64,000 nucleotides of DNA from Brachybacterium halotolerans (GCF_016623465.1 NZ_JAEDAJ010000005.1:70381-134380); one strand, 5' to 3'; shown: positions 1 through 9,419, numbered from the stretch's first letter. Numbers and translations: made by a program. Notes: generated from the sequence alone by a model not told the origin.

Positions 1-66
1 GGCCGCGCCCCGGCGGGGGGGGGCCCCCCCCCCGCCCCCGGGGGGGCGCCCCCCCCCCCCCCCCCC
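1..66. other. G/C homopolymer runs at window edge
   Basis: The first 66 bases are almost entirely runs of G or C, up to about 17 C in a row, unlike any other part of the window. No coding or regulatory signal is seen. This looks like a contig-end or sequencing artefact. Confidence 0.6.
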
Positions 67-177
67 GCCCTCCGCACAGCCCCCTGTTCGGGAACTCCAC
101 AGCTCCTCCTCAGGGCGGTCGATAGCATGGTCCGCATCACATGACGACCGGCCTCCCGGGGGACGAAGGAGATCAGC

Positions 178-1452
178 ATGGGCTTCATCCAGGCATTCAA
201 GGGCGCGATCGGCGGCATGTTCGCCGACCAGTGGAAGGACTTCCTCACGGTGCCCGACGGGCTCCCGGCGACGGCAGCCCTGTTCCCCGCGGTCCCGCGC
301 GGCACCAACGCCGGCCGCGGCTCGAACGTGCGCGGCTCGCAGTCGATCATCACCAACGGCTCGCGGATCCTCGTGCCCGAGGGGTACGGCCTGGTCACGG
401 TGCTCGACGGCAAGGCGACCGGCTTCATCACCGAGGCCGGCGGCTACGAGTTCCAGGGCGATGCACCGGACTCGAAGTCCGTCTTCGCCGGGGACGACGT
501 CATGTCCTCGACCGTGGGCATGAGCTGGGAGCGCTTCAAGTTCGGCGGCCGCCCCACCTCCCAGCAGCTCGCGTTCTTCGTGAACCTCAAGGAGATCCCC
601 GATAACCGCTTCGGCACGCAGTCCGAGATCTACTGGGACGACGCCTACCTCAACGCTCAGGTCGGGGCGCTGGCCCGCGGCTCGTACACGATGCGGATCC
701 TCGACCCGCTGCTGTTCGTGCACAACTACGTGCCCGCCTCGTTCATCACCGAGAACGCCGGGGTCTTCGACTTCTCCGACCCGGACAACCCGGCCGGCAA
801 CCAGCTGTTCCGCGAGGTGGTGTCCTCGCTCGCCGCCGCGTTCTCCCGCTACACGAACGACCCCGACAAGGGGAACCGGATCACCCGCATCCAGTCCGAC
901 GCCGTCGGCTTCGCGCAGTCCCTCGCGGCCGTCGTCGAGGAGGACTACCGCTGGTCGAGCGATCGCGGGCTCGCGATCGTCAAGGTCGCGATCGCCTCGA
1001 TCGAGTACGACCAGAACACCCGCGCCCTGCTCAACGACGTCCAGAAGGCCGACGCCCTCTCCGGCAACCGCTCGCAGTCCTTCATGAACCAGGCCGTCGC
1101 CCGCGGCGTCCAGGGCGCCGGCGAGAACGGCGGCGGGCAGGGGCTCGCGATGATGGGCATGGGCATGAACGCCACCGGCGGGATCGTGCAGCCCTCGCAG
1201 GCCCAGACCCCTCCCGGGCTGAACTTCGGGAACCAGCAGGGCCAGCAGCAGGGACAGCCCGCACAGGCCCAGCCCGCTGAGAGCCAGTCCGCAGGTCCGT
1301 CCGACGGGGCTCCGGTCGACGGCGCCTCCGGCTCGGCTCCGGCCGCGGACGACCCGGTCGCCAAGCTCGGCCAGTACAAGCAGATGCTCGACCAGGGGCT
1401 GATCTCGCAGGAGGACTACGACGAGGCCAAGAAGAAGGCGCTGGGTCTCTGA
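178..1452 (+). CDS. SPFH domain protein with C-terminal SHOCT domain (YdjI-like)
   Basis: The 424-residue product has an N-terminal SPFH/virion-core-like domain (about residues 1-290, like Bacillus YdjI), a Gly/Gln/Pro-rich linker (about 300-385) and a C-terminal SHOCT-type helix pair whose core reads LDQGLISQEDYDEAKKK. There is no signal peptide, so it should act at the inner face of the membrane, probably as a scaffold. AAGGAG at 166-171 lies six bases before the ATG. It leads a cluster with a zinc-ribbon membrane protein and a small membrane protein, similar in content to the ydjG-ydjI region of Bacillus. The family assignment rests on recognised sequence style; membrane stress or organisation is inferred. 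Confidence 0.8.
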   Translation: MGFIQAFKGAIGGMFADQWKDFLTVPDGLPATAALFPAVPRGTNAGRGSNVRGSQSIITNGSRILVPEGYGLVTVLDGKATGFITEAGGYEFQGDAPDSKSVFAGDDVMSSTVGMSWERFKFGGRPTSQQLAFFVNLKEIPDNRFGTQSEIYWDDAYLNAQVGALARGSYTMRILDPLLFVHNYVPASFITENAGVFDFSDPDNPAGNQLFREVVSSLAAAFSRYTNDPDKGNRITRIQSDAVGFAQSLAAVVEEDYRWSSDRGLAIVKVAIASIEYDQNTRALLNDVQKADALSGNRSQSFMNQAVARGVQGAGENGGGQGLAMMGMGMNATGGIVQPSQAQTPPGLNFGNQQGQQQGQPAQAQPAESQSAGPSDGAPVDGASGSAPAADDPVAKLGQYKQMLDQGLISQEDYDEAKKKALGL

Positions 1453-1502
1453 CCCGGCCGTCGGCCCCTGGCAGCTCGAGACCAGACCACGGAAGACCCG
1501 CG

Positions 1503-2912
1503 ATGAGCCAGCAGCCCGGTGACCCCGCGCGTCCGACCGGACCCGCGGGGCCCCCGCCCGCTGCGCCGGGAGCGCAGCCGCCGATGCAGCAGCAGCCGGG
1601 GGTGCAGCCCCCGATGCCGCAGCCCCCGGCGCAGCAGCCGCCGTCGGCCCCCGGCGCTCAGCCTCAGCCACCCGCCCCCGCCGAGCAGATCCAGGACGCG
1701 ATCGACGAGGCGACGTCGGGGGATCGGATCATCGACACCGATCGCGGGAAGAGCCACGGGCTGGACAAATGCCCGCGATGCGGGTCCTCCGACGTGCACT
1801 ACCGGATCGAGTCCCGTGCGCTGGTGTGCGACTACTGCCGCAACGAGTGGAACGAGGACAACGCCGAGAAAGCCTTCCACCTGGACACCCCGATCCAGGA
1901 GCTGCGCGGCGACCACATCGCCTCCGGCGCCCAGGACGTCCAGGCCGGGGACTCGATGGTCACCATCAAGTGCCAGGGCTGCGGTGCCGAGATCGTCGTG
2001 AAGTCCGACGAGACCCTGCAGGCCCGCTGCCACTGGTGCCGCCAGGTGCTCTCGATCAACCATCAGATCCCCAACGGCGCCGTCCCCGACGCGGTGCTGC
2101 CCTTCACGCTCACCCGCGAGCAGGCGGTCGAGCAGATCAAGACGTTCGTCGACTCCCGCCGCACCTTCGCCAACCGCACCTTCGTCAAGGAGTTCGTGCC
2201 GGACAACGTCAAGGGCGTCTACATGCCCTACATGGTCGTGGACGGCAACCTGCACACCGACCTGCGCGGCACCGGCGAGATCACCACCCGCACCTACACG
2301 GTCCAGCGCCGCGTCGGGAAGGACCAGACGGTCTCCGAGCGCTACTGGGACGCGAGCGTCCACGAGCTGGGCCGCAGCTTCGACGTGCTGGTCAACGACC
2401 TCACCGCGGGCTCCTCGCGGCAGTACGACCGCACCGACTCCTCGGCCGCGACCAACTACATCCTCGACGCGGTCCAGCCGTACGACACCCGCGAGGCGCT
2501 CGTGTTCAACCCGAACTACCTCTCGCGCTTCACCTCCGAGCGCCGCGACCTGGACATCGACGACCTCGACGAGCGGGTCGAGGACAAGTTCCTCACCATC
2601 GCGCGCGAGAAGGCCCGTCCCACGATCGCCCAGTACGACCGCGGCGTGCGCTGGGAGCGGGAGGGCGTCGCGATCCGCGGCACCCGCTGGATCACGATGT
2701 ACGTCCCGGTGTGGCTCTACAGCTACTACCAGCAGACGTCGAAGGGCAGCTACGTGCACTACATCGCGGTCAACGGCCGCACAGGAAAGACCATGGGGTC
2801 CGTCCCCGTGTCCCATCCGCGGATCTTCAGCCTGGCCTGCGCGGGCGGCGCGGTCGCGACCGCCGCCGCGGCGGTCGTGGGCTGGGGAGTCTTCCTCACC
2901 CAGGGATTCTGA
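1503..2912 (+). CDS. TFIIB-type zinc ribbon membrane protein
   Basis: The 469-residue product begins with a Pro/Gln-rich disordered stretch (1-65). Two zinc-ribbon half sites follow: CPRC at about 90 paired with CDYC at about 109, and CQGC at about 157 paired with CHWC near 178. A middle domain of about 220 residues resembles YdjG-like proteins. One membrane helix lies near residues 438-460, leaving a very short tail. The cysteine spacing supports two structural zinc sites on the cytoplasmic side. The gene starts 50 bases after the SPFH gene and is followed 12 bases later by a small membrane protein, so the three are probably co-transcribed and act together. Molecular function is unknown. Confidence 0.8.
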   Translation: MSQQPGDPARPTGPAGPPPAAPGAQPPMQQQPGVQPPMPQPPAQQPPSAPGAQPQPPAPAEQIQDAIDEATSGDRIIDTDRGKSHGLDKCPRCGSSDVHYRIESRALVCDYCRNEWNEDNAEKAFHLDTPIQELRGDHIASGAQDVQAGDSMVTIKCQGCGAEIVVKSDETLQARCHWCRQVLSINHQIPNGAVPDAVLPFTLTREQAVEQIKTFVDSRRTFANRTFVKEFVPDNVKGVYMPYMVVDGNLHTDLRGTGEITTRTYTVQRRVGKDQTVSERYWDASVHELGRSFDVLVNDLTAGSSRQYDRTDSSAATNYILDAVQPYDTREALVFNPNYLSRFTSERRDLDIDDLDERVEDKFLTIAREKARPTIAQYDRGVRWEREGVAIRGTRWITMYVPVWLYSYYQQTSKGSYVHYIAVNGRTGKTMGSVPVSHPRIFSLACAGGAVATAAAAVVGWGVFLTQGF

Positions 2913-2924
2913 GAGGAGCAGGCC

Positions 2925-3233
2925 ATGGACACCATCCTCGCGGCGCAGGTGCTGCTGGCCGACGGCGGCAGCTCCGAGGGCGGGCTGTTCGCCCTCGCGC
3001 TCCCGTTCGTCGTGGGACCGGCCGTGTTCGGCGCGATCTACGGCGGCATCTACCGCTACTACCGCAACAAGGACAAGCGCTTCGGCTTCGAGCGCGAGAC
3101 CGACATCCAGGTCGGCAACCTCCAGGCCTTCGACCGCCGCGTCGGCGACAAGAACCGGCAGCGCAGCGCCACGATGTCGGGCGCGAACCAGGACGATCCG
3201 CTGCAGCGCGTGGGACGGCTGGAGGTGCGGTGA
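2925..3233 (+). CDS. small single-pass membrane protein
   Basis: This 102-residue product has a hydrophobic segment at about residues 22-46 followed by a Tyr/Arg-rich cytoplasmic tail. GAGGAG lies six bases before the ATG. It is the third gene of the SPFH/zinc-ribbon cluster, and its TGA overlaps the GTG start of the next gene. I do not recognise a named family. A partner of the two preceding proteins at the membrane is inferred from gene order only. Confidence 0.7.
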   Translation: MDTILAAQVLLADGGSSEGGLFALALPFVVGPAVFGAIYGGIYRYYRNKDKRFGFERETDIQVGNLQAFDRRVGDKNRQRSATMSGANQDDPLQRVGRLEVR

Positions 3234-4930
3234 GCACCCCTCCCGCCGCTCGCCCCGCTGCGCAGCACCCCCTCGAGGCCGACGCGATCGTCGTGGGCGC
3301 GGGCCTGGCCGGCCTCGTCGCCGCCTGCGAGATCGCCGACGCCGGGCACGACGTGCTCCTCCTCGAGCGCGAGGGCATGGCGGACCTCGGCGGGCAGGCG
3401 CACTGGAGCTTCGGCGGCCTGTTCCTCGTCGACAGCCCCGAGCAGCGTCGCCTGGGGATCCGCGACTCCCTCGCGCTGGCGCACCAGGACTGGATGGGCT
3501 CCGCGCGCTTCGAGCGGCCCGAGGACCACTGGCCCCGCGCATGGGCCGAGGCCTACCTGCGCTTCGCCGCGGGGGAGAAGCGCGCCTGGCTGCACGGGAT
3601 GGGCGTGCGGTTCTTCCCCGTCGTCGGCTGGGCCGAGCGCGGCGACGGCACCGCCGAGGGCCACGGCAACTCCGTGCCCCGCTTCCACGTCACCTGGGGC
3701 ACCGGCCCCGGCGTGCTCGAGCCGTTCCTGCGACGCCTCGCCGCGCACCGCGAGAGCGGGCGGATCCGCCTGCGCACCCGCCACGACGTCGAGGCGCTGA
3801 TCGGCGAGGACGGGCGCGCGGTCGGGGTGCACGGGCACGTGCTCGAGGCCGACGCGACGCCCCGCGGAGTCGCCTCGACCCGTCGGCCGACGGACGGGTT
3901 CGAGGCCCGGGCCGGCGCCGTGCTGCTCGCCAGCGGAGGCATCGGCGGCAACCCCGACCTGGTGAGGGAGCTGTGGCCGCAGCGCCTGGGCACGATGCCC
4001 CGGGACGTCGTGCGCGGCGTGCCCGCGAGCGTCGACGGCGCCGGCATGGTGATGGCGCGCGACGCGGGCGCGCACTGGATCAACGCCGACCGCATGTGGC
4101 ACTACACCGAGGGGCTGCGGAACTGGGACCCCGTGTGGGAGGGGCACGGGATCCGCATCCTCCCCGGCCCCTCGTCGCTGTGGGTCGACGCGCGGGGGGA
4201 GCGGCTGCCCGCTCCCGCCTATCCCGGCTTCGACACCACGGGAACGCTGCGGATCCTGCGCGAGCGCGGCGGCGAGCACTCGTGGTTCGTGCTCACCCGG
4301 CGGATCATCGAGAAGGAGTTCGTGCTCTCCGGGAGCGAGCAGAACCCCGACCTCACCGGCAAGGACCTGCGCGCGGTGCTGGGGAGGGTGCGGCCGGGTG
4401 CACCGCCGCCCGTGCAGGCCTTCCTGGACCGCGGCGAGGACTTCGTGACCGCGAGCGACGTGCCCGGCCTCGTGCAGAAGATGAACGCCCTGGTGGGGGA
4501 GGACCTCGTGGATGCCGAACGCCTCGAGACGCAGATCCGCGCCCGTGACGCCGAGGTCGTGAACCCCTTCGCGAAGGACACCCAGATCACCGCGATCCGC
4601 GGCGCCCGCCGGTACGTCGGCGACAGGCTCATCCGCACCGCGGCCCCGCACCGCCTGCTGGATCCTGCGGCCGGCCCGCTGATCGCGGTGCGCCTGCACG
4701 TGCTGCTGCGCAAGACCCTCGGGGGCCTCGAGACAGACCTCGAAGGCCGCGTGCAGCGCGCGCCCGCGGCGGGCGGCGGCGCGTTCGACGGCCTGTTCGC
4801 CGCCGGTGAGGCCTCCGGCTTCGGGGGCGGCGGCTACCACGGCAACTCGGCGCTCGAGGGCACCTTCCTGGGCGGATGCCTCTTCTCGGGCCGACAGGCC
4901 GGGCGGGGGATCGCTCAGGAACTGGGCTGA
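3230..4930 (+). CDS. FAD-dependent dehydrogenase, KstD/fumarate-reductase-like family
   Basis: The 566-residue product opens with a dinucleotide-binding fold (IVVGAGLAGL at about 20-29, with an acidic residue ending the second strand, LLLERE). It closes with the FAD/flavoprotein C-terminal signature AAGEASGFGGGGYHGN near residue 525. The overall form matches predicted FAD-binding dehydrogenases related to 3-ketosteroid dehydrogenase and flavocytochrome c. GTG at 3230 is chosen as the start because it overlaps the previous stop (GTGA) and GGAGG lies just upstream. The substrate is not evident. The 3' end overlaps the convergent gene at 4915 by 16 bases. Confidence 0.85.
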   Translation: MSTPPAARPAAQHPLEADAIVVGAGLAGLVAACEIADAGHDVLLLEREGMADLGGQAHWSFGGLFLVDSPEQRRLGIRDSLALAHQDWMGSARFERPEDHWPRAWAEAYLRFAAGEKRAWLHGMGVRFFPVVGWAERGDGTAEGHGNSVPRFHVTWGTGPGVLEPFLRRLAAHRESGRIRLRTRHDVEALIGEDGRAVGVHGHVLEADATPRGVASTRRPTDGFEARAGAVLLASGGIGGNPDLVRELWPQRLGTMPRDVVRGVPASVDGAGMVMARDAGAHWINADRMWHYTEGLRNWDPVWEGHGIRILPGPSSLWVDARGERLPAPAYPGFDTTGTLRILRERGGEHSWFVLTRRIIEKEFVLSGSEQNPDLTGKDLRAVLGRVRPGAPPPVQAFLDRGEDFVTASDVPGLVQKMNALVGEDLVDAERLETQIRARDAEVVNPFAKDTQITAIRGARRYVGDRLIRTAAPHRLLDPAAGPLIAVRLHVLLRKTLGGLETDLEGRVQRAPAAGGGAFDGLFAAGEASGFGGGGYHGNSALEGTFLGGCLFSGRQAGRGIAQELG

Positions 4931-5787
4931 TCCCCGGAGGCGTCGTGCACGAACATCGCCGAGAAGTCGTGCTCGCCGCGGTCCGCCTTCTGCTGGCCCT
5001 CGAGGGAGTCCAGGGCCGCGTGCAGCGCGGGCAGGTCCTCGTCCTCCCCTGCGCTCGCCACCGTGTCGAGCATGAGGCGGGCGTCCTTCGCGATCGCGTC
5101 GACCGTGAAGTCGCCGCCCTCGGTCGAGCGCTCGCCGCGCACGAACGGCCCCTTCATGCCGGCGATGAACGCGAGGCCCGTCGAGCCCAGCATGTCGAGC
5201 GTCGCCGCGTCGGAGACCCCGCACGCCGCGCCGAGGGCGAGCGCCTCCTTCAGCCCCTGCGCGCTCACCGCGAGCGCGAGGTTCGCGAGCAGCTTCCCGG
5301 TCGCGGCCTCGCGACCCGAGCCGACCTGGACGAGGCGATCGGGGTCGGCCCACGGGGCGACGAGGTCGGCGACCTGCGCGCGGCGGTCCGCGTCGGCCGA
5401 GCCGACGTAGACCCCGAGCATGCCCTTGCGGGCCGGGCCCAGCGTGCCCACGACCGGCGCGGCGACGTAGGAGGCGACCGCGCCGGCGAACTCGTCGGCG
5501 TCGGCGGGGGAGACGGTCGTGGTGTCGACCCAGGTCACGCCAGCGGGGATCAGACCCGGACCGGTGACGACCTCGCGGACGGCGCCGGGGCCGAAGAGGC
5601 TCGTGACCACGACGTCCGCGCCCTCGACGGCCTCCTCGGGGGCGTCGACGACGCGCGCCCCGCCCTTCTCCACGACCCGTGTGCGCTCGCGGGTGCGGTT
5701 CCATGCCACGAGCTCGTGGCCCGCGCCCAGCAGCTGCAGTGCGAGCTCGGTGCCCATCCGTCCGGTGCCCAGGAATGCGATTCTCAT
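4915..5787 (-). CDS. NAD(P)-dependent oxidoreductase, 3-hydroxyisobutyrate dehydrogenase-like
   Basis: The 290-residue protein has an N-terminal Rossmann motif GTGRMG (7-12) and a C-terminal helical domain carrying the family lysine in the GKLLAN segment (Lys165). The length is normal for beta-hydroxyacid dehydrogenases and related imine reductases. ATG at 5787 starts exactly at the Rossmann strand; upstream codons in the same frame run antisense into the rhodanese gene and are spurious. CAGACT seven bases upstream is a weak leaderless -10. Substrate unknown. The gene is divergent from the rhodanese with a gap of only 36 bases. Confidence 0.85.
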   Translation of the reverse strand: MRIAFLGTGRMGTELALQLLGAGHELVAWNRTRERTRVVEKGGARVVDAPEEAVEGADVVVTSLFGPGAVREVVTGPGLIPAGVTWVDTTTVSPADADEFAGAVASYVAAPVVGTLGPARKGMLGVYVGSADADRRAQVADLVAPWADPDRLVQVGSGREAATGKLLANLALAVSAQGLKEALALGAACGVSDAATLDMLGSTGLAFIAGMKGPFVRGERSTEGGDFTVDAIAKDARLMLDTVASAGEDEDLPALHAALDSLEGQQKADRGEHDFSAMFVHDASGDQPSS

Positions 5788-5810
5788 ACCGGACAGTCTG
5801 GCACTGCTCC

Positions 5811-5816
5811 TAGAGT
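5811..5816 (+). promoter_or_regulatory. -10 element TAGAGT of rhodanese gene
   Basis: TAGAGT ends 7 bases before the ATG at 5824, placing the transcription start at or next to the start codon (leaderless pattern). Confidence 0.55.
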
Positions 5817-5823
5817 GGCATCC

Positions 5824-6678
5824 ATGGATTCCGCGCCCGCCCTGCCCCCGGTCATCGACGTCGATCGCTTCCGCGCGCTGCGCGCGCAGCCCGGGGTGCG
5901 GGTCGCCGAGGTGCGCTGGGCACTCGACGGGTCCAAGGACCGCTCGACGTTCCTCGCCGGGCACGTGCCCGGCTCCGTCTATGTGGACCTCGGCGCGGAT
6001 CTCGCCGCCGCCGCGAAGCCCGAGGCAGGGCGGCATCCGCTGCCGGACCCCGCCGACTTCGCCGCCACCCTGGGCGCGGTCGGCATCGGGGACGGCGCCA
6101 CCGTGCTCGCCCTCGACGACACCGACGGCTCCCAGGCCTCCCGCCTGGTGTGGATGCTGCGCGCTCTCGGCGTCGAGGCCGCCCTGCTGGACGGCGGGCT
6201 CGGTGCCTGGACCGCCGCGGGCGGCGAGCTCTCGACCGAGGACCCCGCGCCGGACGCCGCCGTGTTCACCCCGAGGCCGTGGGGGACGGCGGTGACCGCG
6301 ACCGCCGACGAGGTCGAGGCGGCCGCCGGGACCGAGGGCTCGGTCGTCATCGACGCCCGCGCGCCCGAGCGGTTCCGCGGCGAGACCGAGCCCGTGGATC
6401 CGCGCGCGGGCCACGTCCCCGGCGCGATCAACGTCCCGTTCGCGGGCAACGTCGGGGCCGACGGGCGCTTCCTCGACCCGCGCGCGCTGCGTGAGCGCTT
6501 CGCCTCCGCGGGCGTCGGCGAGACGGACGAGATCATCGTCTACTGCGGCTCGGGCGTCACGGCGACCCACGACCTGCTCGCCCTCGAGCGCGCCGGCTTC
6601 ACGGGTGCACGGCTGTTCCCCGGCTCGTGGTCGCAGTGGAGCGCGGACGAGGGCCGCGAGGTCGCGACCGGGGAATGA
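5824..6678 (+). CDS. two-domain sulfurtransferase (rhodanese)
   Basis: The 284-residue protein carries tandem rhodanese domains (about 10-135 and 155-280). Only the second holds the catalytic loop CGSGVT with Cys241; the first has DDTDGSQ in the equivalent position and is structural, as is usual for thiosulfate or 3-mercaptopyruvate sulfurtransferases. It transfers sulfane sulfur to cyanide or thiol acceptors in the cytoplasm. The ATG fits the leaderless promoter at 5811. No partner genes give a specific donor. Confidence 0.9.
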   Translation: MDSAPALPPVIDVDRFRALRAQPGVRVAEVRWALDGSKDRSTFLAGHVPGSVYVDLGADLAAAAKPEAGRHPLPDPADFAATLGAVGIGDGATVLALDDTDGSQASRLVWMLRALGVEAALLDGGLGAWTAAGGELSTEDPAPDAAVFTPRPWGTAVTATADEVEAAAGTEGSVVIDARAPERFRGETEPVDPRAGHVPGAINVPFAGNVGADGRFLDPRALRERFASAGVGETDEIIVYCGSGVTATHDLLALERAGFTGARLFPGSWSQWSADEGREVATGE

Positions 6679-6800
6679 GGGACCGGGGCGGCGTCGCGAT
6701 GACGATGCGGCCGATCGGGGGAGCGGGGAGGCAGGCGTCCGTCTGTCGTGGTCCGCGCGCTGCGTATGTCGTGCCCGGGAAGCAGGGCACGAAGCCGCAG

Positions 6801-6806
6801 TAATCT
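6801..6806 (+). promoter_or_regulatory. -10 element TAATCT of kinase gene
   Basis: TAATCT ends 7 bases before the ATG at 6814 and decides that start over the longer frame beginning at 6748. Confidence 0.55.
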
Positions 6807-6813
6807 CTTCAGC

Positions 6814-7449
6814 ATGAGTATCGAGCCGGGCGCCGCGGTCGGCCATGAGGATGCCCCCGCGTCGGATCGCTTCGGCGCTCCCGACGAACGCATCGTGCAG
6901 GCGATCGGCGATGCCGCGGAGAGTGCGCGACATCCGATCGTCGTGGGCATCTCGGGCTTCTGCGGAGCAGGGAAGTCGGTGCTGGCCAGACAGCTCGAGC
7001 CGCTGCTGCCGGGTGCGATCCGCATGAGGGGCGACGATTTCCTCGACCCCGAGCGCTCCCATCGACGGTCATCGGACTGGGACGGGGTGGACCGCGAGCG
7101 TCTGCGCGACACCGTGCTCTCCCGTTTCCGCTCCGAGCAGCGTGGGATGTTCCGACGATTCGACTGGAGCATGCGCGCACTCGCCGAACCCGAGCCGGTC
7201 CCCGCCGGTCGGATCCTGCTGGTCGACCTCATCGGCCTGTTCCACCCCGAGGTGCTCGATGCCCTCGACCTCAGCATCTGGTGCGACGTCGACCTCGAGA
7301 CGGCGGCCGCGCGCGGGATGGAGAGGGATCGGCGCCTGGGAAGGGACCACGAGAGATTGTGGCGCGAGGTCTGGATGCCCAATGACCGCGCGTTCTACCG
7401 CGCATTCCAGCCGCGCGACGCAGCGACGCTCGTCCTCAACTCCCGCTGA
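6814..7449 (+). CDS. P-loop kinase, uridine kinase-like
   Basis: This 211-residue protein has a Walker A loop GISGFCGAGKS (45-55), a mid-domain acidic motif (MRGDDFLDPER) and an Arg-rich lid (about 165-180). It resembles small nucleoside or uridine kinase-like proteins of actinobacteria, which phosphorylate a small hydroxylated substrate with ATP. The substrate cannot be read from the sequence. The leaderless promoter supports ATG 6814; 22 further in-frame codons upstream lack coding character. It stands alone, converging on the alpha/beta hydrolase. Confidence 0.7.
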   Translation: MSIEPGAAVGHEDAPASDRFGAPDERIVQAIGDAAESARHPIVVGISGFCGAGKSVLARQLEPLLPGAIRMRGDDFLDPERSHRRSSDWDGVDRERLRDTVLSRFRSEQRGMFRRFDWSMRALAEPEPVPAGRILLVDLIGLFHPEVLDALDLSIWCDVDLETAAARGMERDRRLGRDHERLWREVWMPNDRAFYRAFQPRDAATLVLNSR

Positions 7450-7472
7450 GACGTCGGGACCATCCGGGTCCC

Positions 7473-9302
7473 TCAAGCCTCCGCGATGCGCTCTCCGATC
7501 GCCCTCACCACACGCCCTCGATCCTCCGACGGGTCGAGCCCGAGGACCGCGGCCCAGACCAGCACGACCTCCTCGTGGTAGCTGTGGCCGTGGCCGCCGT
7601 CGACCTCGGCCGAGAGCGGCATGTCGGCCGCGATCTGCCAGAAGGTGATCCACGGCGCCCAGCCCACGGCGCCGGTGACGTCCCTGCCCACGCGCTCGCG
7701 CAGCCAGTCGGGCTTCTTCACCAGCAGGGACGGCTGCCACCAGACCACGGGATCCGAGGCGTGCTGCACGTAGGCCACGCGCGGGGGCAGCCAGGGGCCG
7801 AAGGCGGGGCCCTGGCCGTGGAAGGGGCGCTGCAGATCGGCCGGCTCCGTGATGAAGCGGACGTGCTCGCCGTCGCCCACCACCGGCGCGATCTCCGGCG
7901 TCCCCGGTCGCCGTGCCTCGGTGAGCTCGCGCCAGATCGGCGTGAAGCCCGGTGTGCCCGTCCACACCGCGCCGTCGATGCGCGCGAGCATCTCCGTCAC
8001 GTCGCCGAAGGCCGCCTGCCCGGCGAAGGAGCCGAGCGACTCCCCGGCCACGAACAGTCGCGGCCGCTCGCTCTGCGGCATCGCGTCGAGCCGTCCGCGC
8101 ACCGCCTCGAACAGCAGGCGCCCCGCGCGCTGAGGGGTGCGCCGGTCCAGCACGTAGTTCAGGGCGCTCGAGTACACCGAGTACTGCAGCGAGGCGGTCG
8201 CGCAGTCCCCGCCGGTGAGGAACTCGACCGAGGACAGCGCCCACTCCTGCAGCCACCCCGTGCCCGTCCCCGTGAACAGCACGAGCGCCTCGCGGTCCCA
8301 GGCGCGGGTGCGGTCGAGCTCGGCGACCACGGCCGCGACGGTCTGCTCGAGCGTGCGGTCCGAGCGCTTGCCCGCGTAGACGCGGATCGGCGTGCGCGCG
8401 GTCGCGCCCGTCGCCCGCGCGATCTCCTCCGCGCTCGCCGCGGAGGAGACGATGCGCCGTCCCGCGGCGCCTAGGGACTCCCAGCTCTCGTTCGAGGCCC
8501 TCGACCCGGACACCAGCTCGGAGGCGGGACGTCGCAGATCGGGGGAGAGCAGCCGGTTGGCCTGCTCCGCGCGCTCGATCATCCGCTCGAGCAGCTGACC
8601 GCGCACCAGGCGGTCGATCGCGACCGCGAGCGTCGCCGAGGTGAGCAGGGCGGAGCCGATGCCGACGGCGAGCGGCGGCAGATAGGCGCGCAGCAGCAGC
8701 CGGTACAGGCGGGCCGTCGCGCCCACGACACGCGACGCCATGAGCACGCCGGCGAACATCCCGAGTCCCGCGGCGGTGCCGACGGCATGCGTGGCGAGGT
8801 TCTTCGGCTCGCGGTCCACGAGCACGCTGATCTCCCGCTGCCGCAGCGCACCCCGCGTCCACGAGTAGGCGGTGATCCCGACCAGCGCCGCCGCTCCGCC
8901 CCAGCGCAGGATCTCCCGGCGCCGCCGGCTGAGGGGCTCGCGCGCCGCGGGATGGGGGAGGCGGCGCACGAGCATCCGGCCGCCGCGGCCCAGCACCACG
9001 CCCGAGGTGTAGCCGTAGGTGGTGGACAGCGCGTAGTTCGCCGCCCACATCCACCAGGTGCGGGGCAGCAGGCTCGGGGAGGTCGCGATCCAGCCGGCCA
9101 TGCTCGCGCCCAGGAAGCCCGAGGCGCTCAGCGGGGTCGTGGTCGCCACGCGGCCCGCGGCGCGGCGGATCATGCGGCGCGTCGCCCGCGGCGCCACGTC
9201 GGCATGGACGGTGCGCGCGAGGCGGCCGAGAGCGCTCAGCAGGCGCCGCGAGGACGAGGGGGAGGGGGCGCGCGTGGGGCGGAGTGCCGAACCGATGCGC
9301 AT
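7473..9302 (-). CDS. membrane-anchored alpha/beta hydrolase (Abhydrolase_9 type)
   Basis: The 609-residue protein has an N-terminal half with about four to five hydrophobic helices (about 55-230) and a C-terminal catalytic domain. The domain contains the nucleophile elbow GESLGS (Ser422) and a terminal His-rich segment GHGHSYH near 575. This matches actinobacterial proteins pairing Abhydrolase_9_N with Abhydrolase_9. It is probably a serine hydrolase acting on lipid or ester substrates at the membrane. The start follows the leaderless promoter at 9309-9314. Confidence 0.85.
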   Translation of the reverse strand: MRIGSALRPTRAPSPSSSRRLLSALGRLARTVHADVAPRATRRMIRRAAGRVATTTPLSASGFLGASMAGWIATSPSLLPRTWWMWAANYALSTTYGYTSGVVLGRGGRMLVRRLPHPAAREPLSRRRREILRWGGAAALVGITAYSWTRGALRQREISVLVDREPKNLATHAVGTAAGLGMFAGVLMASRVVGATARLYRLLLRAYLPPLAVGIGSALLTSATLAVAIDRLVRGQLLERMIERAEQANRLLSPDLRRPASELVSGSRASNESWESLGAAGRRIVSSAASAEEIARATGATARTPIRVYAGKRSDRTLEQTVAAVVAELDRTRAWDREALVLFTGTGTGWLQEWALSSVEFLTGGDCATASLQYSVYSSALNYVLDRRTPQRAGRLLFEAVRGRLDAMPQSERPRLFVAGESLGSFAGQAAFGDVTEMLARIDGAVWTGTPGFTPIWRELTEARRPGTPEIAPVVGDGEHVRFITEPADLQRPFHGQGPAFGPWLPPRVAYVQHASDPVVWWQPSLLVKKPDWLRERVGRDVTGAVGWAPWITFWQIAADMPLSAEVDGGHGHSYHEEVVLVWAAVLGLDPSEDRGRVVRAIGERIAEA

Positions 9303-9308
9303 GCACCC

Positions 9309-9314
9309 AGGCTA
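9309..9314 (-). promoter_or_regulatory. -10 element TAGCCT of membrane hydrolase
   Basis: On the minus strand TAGCCT ends 6 bases before the ATG at 9302. Confidence 0.55.
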
Positions 9315-9407
9315 GTGCTCCCTGCCGGCTTCCTCTGCGCTATGCGGTGTCCGGGCTATGCAGTGTCCGGATCCGACGTCGGGCCTGCGCCCGCGCGCCC
9401 GGCGTCC

Positions 9408-9413
9408 TAGCCT
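9408..9413 (+). promoter_or_regulatory. -10 element TAGCCT of 2-hydroxyacid dehydrogenase
   Basis: TAGCCT ends 6 bases before the ATG at 9420. It is the same hexamer as in the divergent promoter at 9309. Confidence 0.55.
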
Positions 9414-9419
9414 TGTGCC

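Noticed and set aside
1416-3542. Very long minus-strand open frame (708 codons)
   Set aside because: Arg/Ala-rich composition and position antisense to the zinc-ribbon and FAD genes; it is a high-GC shadow frame.
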